Below, in pieces: positions 61,533-64,000 of a stretch of DNA of 64,000 nt; position 1 is the first letter of the stretch, and each line of letters starts with the position of its first letter. The stretch lies in assembly GCF_041146875.1 (NCBI RefSeq), contig NZ_JBFRXP010000001.1, positions 1-64,000 on the forward strand. The letters are read 5' to 3'. The notes under the pieces are model-generated. The model did no database searches. It worked only from the letters and a program-made list of their open reading frames with translations, and was not told the DNA's origin. The translations under genes and the position numbers were made by a program. Source of the stretch: Igneacidithiobacillus sp041146875 (GTDB taxonomy: Bacteria > Pseudomonadota > Gammaproteobacteria > Acidithiobacillales > Acidithiobacillaceae).

Positions 61533-61559
61533 GGGCAGAGCACGCTCTGCCCTTTTTTT
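61533..61559 (+). terminator. Rho-independent terminator of the rightward arm
   Basis: GGGCAGAG-CACG-CTCTGCCC forms a perfect 8-bp stem with a 4-base loop, followed by seven T. It ends the transcript 26 bases after the TPR3 stop, and also separates it from the convergent SCP2-like gene. Confidence 0.92.
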
Positions 61560-61566
61560 GTGGTGG

Positions 61567-61962
61567 CTAGACGCGTCCCATGACCGAGAAGCTTTTTACA
61601 AATGGAGCTGCCATACGCGGGTCTTTCAGCATGCTTTTGTAATCGCCTACCTTGAACTTGATCTTGCCGGTGGTGAACGCCATACCCAAGCCGGTCATTC
61701 CGGGAGGGCTGGAAATCCATTTCATCCACTGGTCGACGCTGGCACGGATGTCCCAATTGACGGCTTGTCCCTGATAGGCGCCGGCGGCTACTGCCTGCCC
61801 TTTGCTTACTTGTAAAAAGCCGCGCGGCCCTTCCTCTTCCACAAACCCGTACGCGATGTTTGACGCAAAGTCAATTTGCGCCAAGGCGCCGGCTAACTCT
61901 GGCTCCTTGTTCCACTCTGCTGCAAATTGTTCCATCCACGCGGGGGAAAATAGTTCTGCCAT
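61567..61962 (-). CDS. SCP2 sterol-binding-like domain protein
   Basis: 131 residues, almost a single SCP2-type fold: FSPAWMEQFAAEWNKEPELAGAL at the N terminus, then VDQWMKWISSPPGMTGLGMAFTTGKIKFKVGDYKSML, a typical lipid-pocket lid and C-terminal helix. Bacterial members bind hydrophobic ligands; no catalytic residue is evident. Tight reading with AGGAGAGATAAAG upstream of the ATG. It is convergent with the TPR3 gene and has no operon partner here. Confidence 0.72.
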   Translation of the reverse strand: MAELFSPAWMEQFAAEWNKEPELAGALAQIDFASNIAYGFVEEEGPRGFLQVSKGQAVAAGAYQGQAVNWDIRASVDQWMKWISSPPGMTGLGMAFTTGKIKFKVGDYKSMLKDPRMAAPFVKSFSVMGRV

Positions 61963-62204
61963 ACTTTATCTCTCCTGTGTTGTTGAACGTGAGGCCAAAT
62001 GCACTCGCTCGAAGGGGAAGCATGATCAGTGCCACAGATGTGAATTAATTTTATTACGTAAAAACAAAAAGATGAATTTTTCAGCGTGAGGATAATTGTT
62101 TCATCCGTGCTCCCCTGAAACGGTCCGCGCTGCGGGCGCAACACTGATAGGAATCATTTTTTGCCGTTTGATGAAGCCCACTTCAACTTGGCTGCTGGTG
62201 AGAT

Positions 62205-62234
62205 TTGGACATTTTTCCGTAGATTCGCTATAAA
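62205..62234 (+). promoter_or_regulatory. Candidate sigma-70 promoter of the GGDEF gene
   Basis: TTGGAC (62205-62210) and TATAAA (62229-62234) with an 18-bp spacer. A start near 62241 would fall on the first ATG (62239), which would favour translation from the ATG at 62266 or 62290. Confidence 0.4.
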
Positions 62235-62238
62235 CAGC

Positions 62239-64000
62239 ATGGGTTCTATTGATAAAGATGTTTTCATGCAAAACGCCGAGCCTGGATCAATGCTGGGGAA
62301 TGCTGACGCACGCTCGGCCACGGTTTATACCGGAAGATGGCTGTGGGTAGCGTGGTTAACCGTCTCTCTGCTCATCTTCTTTGCTTGGGTGATCCTCGCC
62401 GGCATCACGTGGAATAGCATCAAGGCACGTCAAAATGAAAGTCTGCAAGAAAATGCCATTGCGCTAGCGCGTACCACGGAGCTGCAACTGTCTGGCATGC
62501 AAGCCAGTTTGTCTCTGCTCGCAATCCAGCTTTCCGAGTCGAAAATTGCGATACAACCGTCTCTGTTGCATCTAACTCATCTGGCGCCAATCAGCACTAT
62601 CGGCATATTCACACCAACGCAGGTCTGGGTGGAGGGAGCGGAACCAGCGTTTTTGCGTCATGTTTGGGACATGGTGAGCTTGTCGCAATACCACATGTGG
62701 AACCCCGCGCAGGTGGCGGCGATACAGCACTGCATTCACGGTCATGGATTTTGCGTTGGTCCCCTGCTGCGTAATCCAGCCGAGGCGCAGGCATCTTCTT
62801 CCTGGGGGTTTCCTGTATTTCAACCGTTATCAGGGCGCGACAATAGAAATTCTTTTGTGATTGCGTGGGTTCCCCTCGCCGACGGGCTTTTCCCCGCTTG
62901 GTCGGGCCTTAACGTCGTGCACCAAGGGGCCTCTTTTCTGTTGCGCTCGGATGGCATGTTGTTGAGCCGATATCCGTATTCTCCGCGGGTAGACTATGCA
63001 ACAGCGCAGACCGGGACGGTGGTGAAACATTGGCTTCTTGGGGCCGTGCCGGTGACGCAGGCATTTTCTGGTTACAGCTCTGCGGCGCATGCCTGGCGCT
63101 TATGCGCGGCTCGGCCCATTGCTGAATATCATCTCGTTGCCGGGCAATGTATTGGGCGCTCTGGCCTCGCCGCAAACTGGTGGAAACAGATGCACTGGCC
63201 CACCTGGGGGGCCGCGCTGTTATTGCTCCTAAGTGCTTTTATATATCGCTATCTTGCGCGGCTGAATCGCTCTCGAGAGCTAGAGCGCGCGACAGCAGAG
63301 AAGGAGATCTGGGAGGCCAAAGAGCATGCGGAAGTGACGCTGTACTCGATAGGCGATGGCGTCATTAGTACCGACTGCAGTGCTTTGGTGACCAATATGA
63401 ACCCGGTGGCGGAGGCCCTCACTGGTTGGACCTTGGCTGAGGCATATGGCAAGCCTCTCACGCAAGTCTTCAACATTGTCGGCGAAGCCGATGGTCGTCC
63501 CGTAGCCAATCCGGCGGAACGTGCGCTGCGCGAAGGGAGGATCGTTGGTCTCGCCAATCATACGGTATTGATTGATCGTTATGGTCAACGAAGAAGTATC
63601 GAAGACTCAGCCGCTCCTATTCGTGATCAGCGCAATGTTGTATCGGGTTCGGTACTCGTATTTCACGATGTTACTGAGAAACATGATCTTCTGACCCGCC
63701 TGTCCTATCAAGCCACGCATGATCTGCTCACTGGGCTTCCCAATCGGGTGCTCTTTCAGGAGCACTTGGGGCAGGCCATGCGCAGAGCGAAGCGACATGA
63801 CACCCTGCTGATCGTCGGTTTTTTAGACTTGGATGACTTTAAAATGGTGAATGATCGCTTGGGGCACGCTGCTGGCGATAATTTGTTGGTGCATGTCGCA
63901 CGTTGCTTCCGTGAAGAACTGCGCGACGAAGATATGTTATGTCGCTTTGGCGGCGATGAGTTCGCCTTTTTCGTGAACGATATTCGCAATGTCACTGAAG
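62239..64000 (+). CDS. Membrane-bound PAS-GGDEF diguanylate cyclase-type protein (cut by right edge)
   Basis: An uninterrupted frame of 587 residues to the window end from the ATG at 62239 (ATGs at 62266 and 62290 are alternatives). TM1 (about 35-57), a periplasmic sensor region (about 60-310), TM2 (about 318-338), a PAS domain (about 355-475; GDGVISTDCSALVTNMNPVAE), then a GGDEF domain starting YQATHDLLTGLPNR, with DLDDFKMVNDRLGHAAGD and the active RFGGDEF near 570. The intact signature predicts c-di-GMP synthesis; an EAL domain could follow beyond the edge. It has no operon link to the sulfur cluster. Confidence 0.88.
   Translation, partial: MGSIDKDVFMQNAEPGSMLGNADARSATVYTGRWLWVAWLTVSLLIFFAWVILAGITWNSIKARQNESLQENAIALARTTELQLSGMQASLSLLAIQLSESKIAIQPSLLHLTHLAPISTIGIFTPTQVWVEGAEPAFLRHVWDMVSLSQYHMWNPAQVAAIQHCIHGHGFCVGPLLRNPAEAQASSSWGFPVFQPLSGRDNRNSFVIAWVPLADGLFPAWSGLNVVHQGASFLLRSDGMLLSRYPYSPRVDYATAQTGTVVKHWLLGAVPVTQAFSGYSSAAHAWRLCAARPIAEYHLVAGQCIGRSGLAANWWKQMHWPTWGAALLLLLSAFIYRYLARLNRSRELERATAEKEIWEAKEHAEVTLYSIGDGVISTDCSALVTNMNPVAEALTGWTLAEAYGKPLTQVFNIVGEADGRPVANPAERALREGRIVGLANHTVLIDRYGQRRSIEDSAAPIRDQRNVVSGSVLVFHDVTEKHDLLTRLSYQATHDLLTGLPNRVLFQEHLGQAMRRAKRHDTLLIVGFLDLDDFKMVNDRLGHAAGDNLLVHVARCFREELRDEDMLCRFGGDEFAFFVNDIRNVTE

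Overview
The window reads as chromosome of a chemolithoautotrophic sulfur-oxidising proteobacterium, most likely Acidithiobacillus or a close relative. The evidence is indirect: roughly 55-60% GC, a dense run of proteobacterial housekeeping genes, and two secreted Trp/Gly/Tyr-rich proteins of the sulfur-globule type whose mature forms start WGPWG. No rRNA, CRISPR array, recognisable insertion sequence or prophage was seen.

Layout. 1-3.6 kb (minus strand): a phospholipase C-type phosphoesterase (cut by the left edge), a Sel1-repeat protein and a frameshifted TonB-dependent receptor, behind a four-unit Pho-box-like repeat. 4-6 kb: two outer-membrane proteins (OprB porin, DUF481). 6-15.4 kb: rph-rdgB, a convergent group-2 sigma factor, then rpsU-yqeY-mutS2-dnaG-rpoD and tRNA-Ile2(CAU). 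15.4-17 kb: a small accessory patch with a decayed PemK/MazF-type toxin-antitoxin module and a phospholipase-D-like protein. 17-38.9 kb: 4.5S RNA followed by a very compact same-strand run (dnaX, ybaB, recR, amt, nnrD, bioA, CBS protein, tsaE, mutL, miaA, a four-gene aromatic-acid-type efflux system, rnc, era, recO, pdxJ, acpS, ugd, hldE-kinase, ttcA, hslO), mostly joined by 1-17 bp overlaps. 38.9-44.8 kb: hemerythrin-like protein, TolC, GNAT, pabB, a flippase-like membrane protein and vapBC.

44.9-64 kb is the accessory and most interesting part. First comes a four-gene operon ending in a PspA homologue, with two proteins carrying YbjQ-like domains. Convergent to it is a putative RiPP/copper-peptide operon: a secreted precursor with EGNC repeats, a DUF692/MNIO enzyme and a DUF2063/BufC partner. 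Then follows a 12-kb cluster (49.7-61.6 kb) organised around one divergent regulatory region with two good sigma-54 (-24/-12) promoters. Leftward it reads membrane fusion protein, RND pump, Pro-rich secreted protein, sulfur-globule-like protein, two TPR proteins, a small membrane protein and a PAS/sigma-54 activator. Rightward it reads a second sulfur-globule-like protein and a third paralogous TPR protein, closed by a strong terminator. I infer that the activator controls the two promoters and that the cluster builds or manages an envelope structure for handling extracellular sulfur. The window ends with an SCP2-type protein and a PAS-GGDEF signalling protein cut by the right edge.

Two genes (TonB-dependent receptor, sigma-54 activator) are interrupted by frame changes. 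These could be real decay or sequencing errors.
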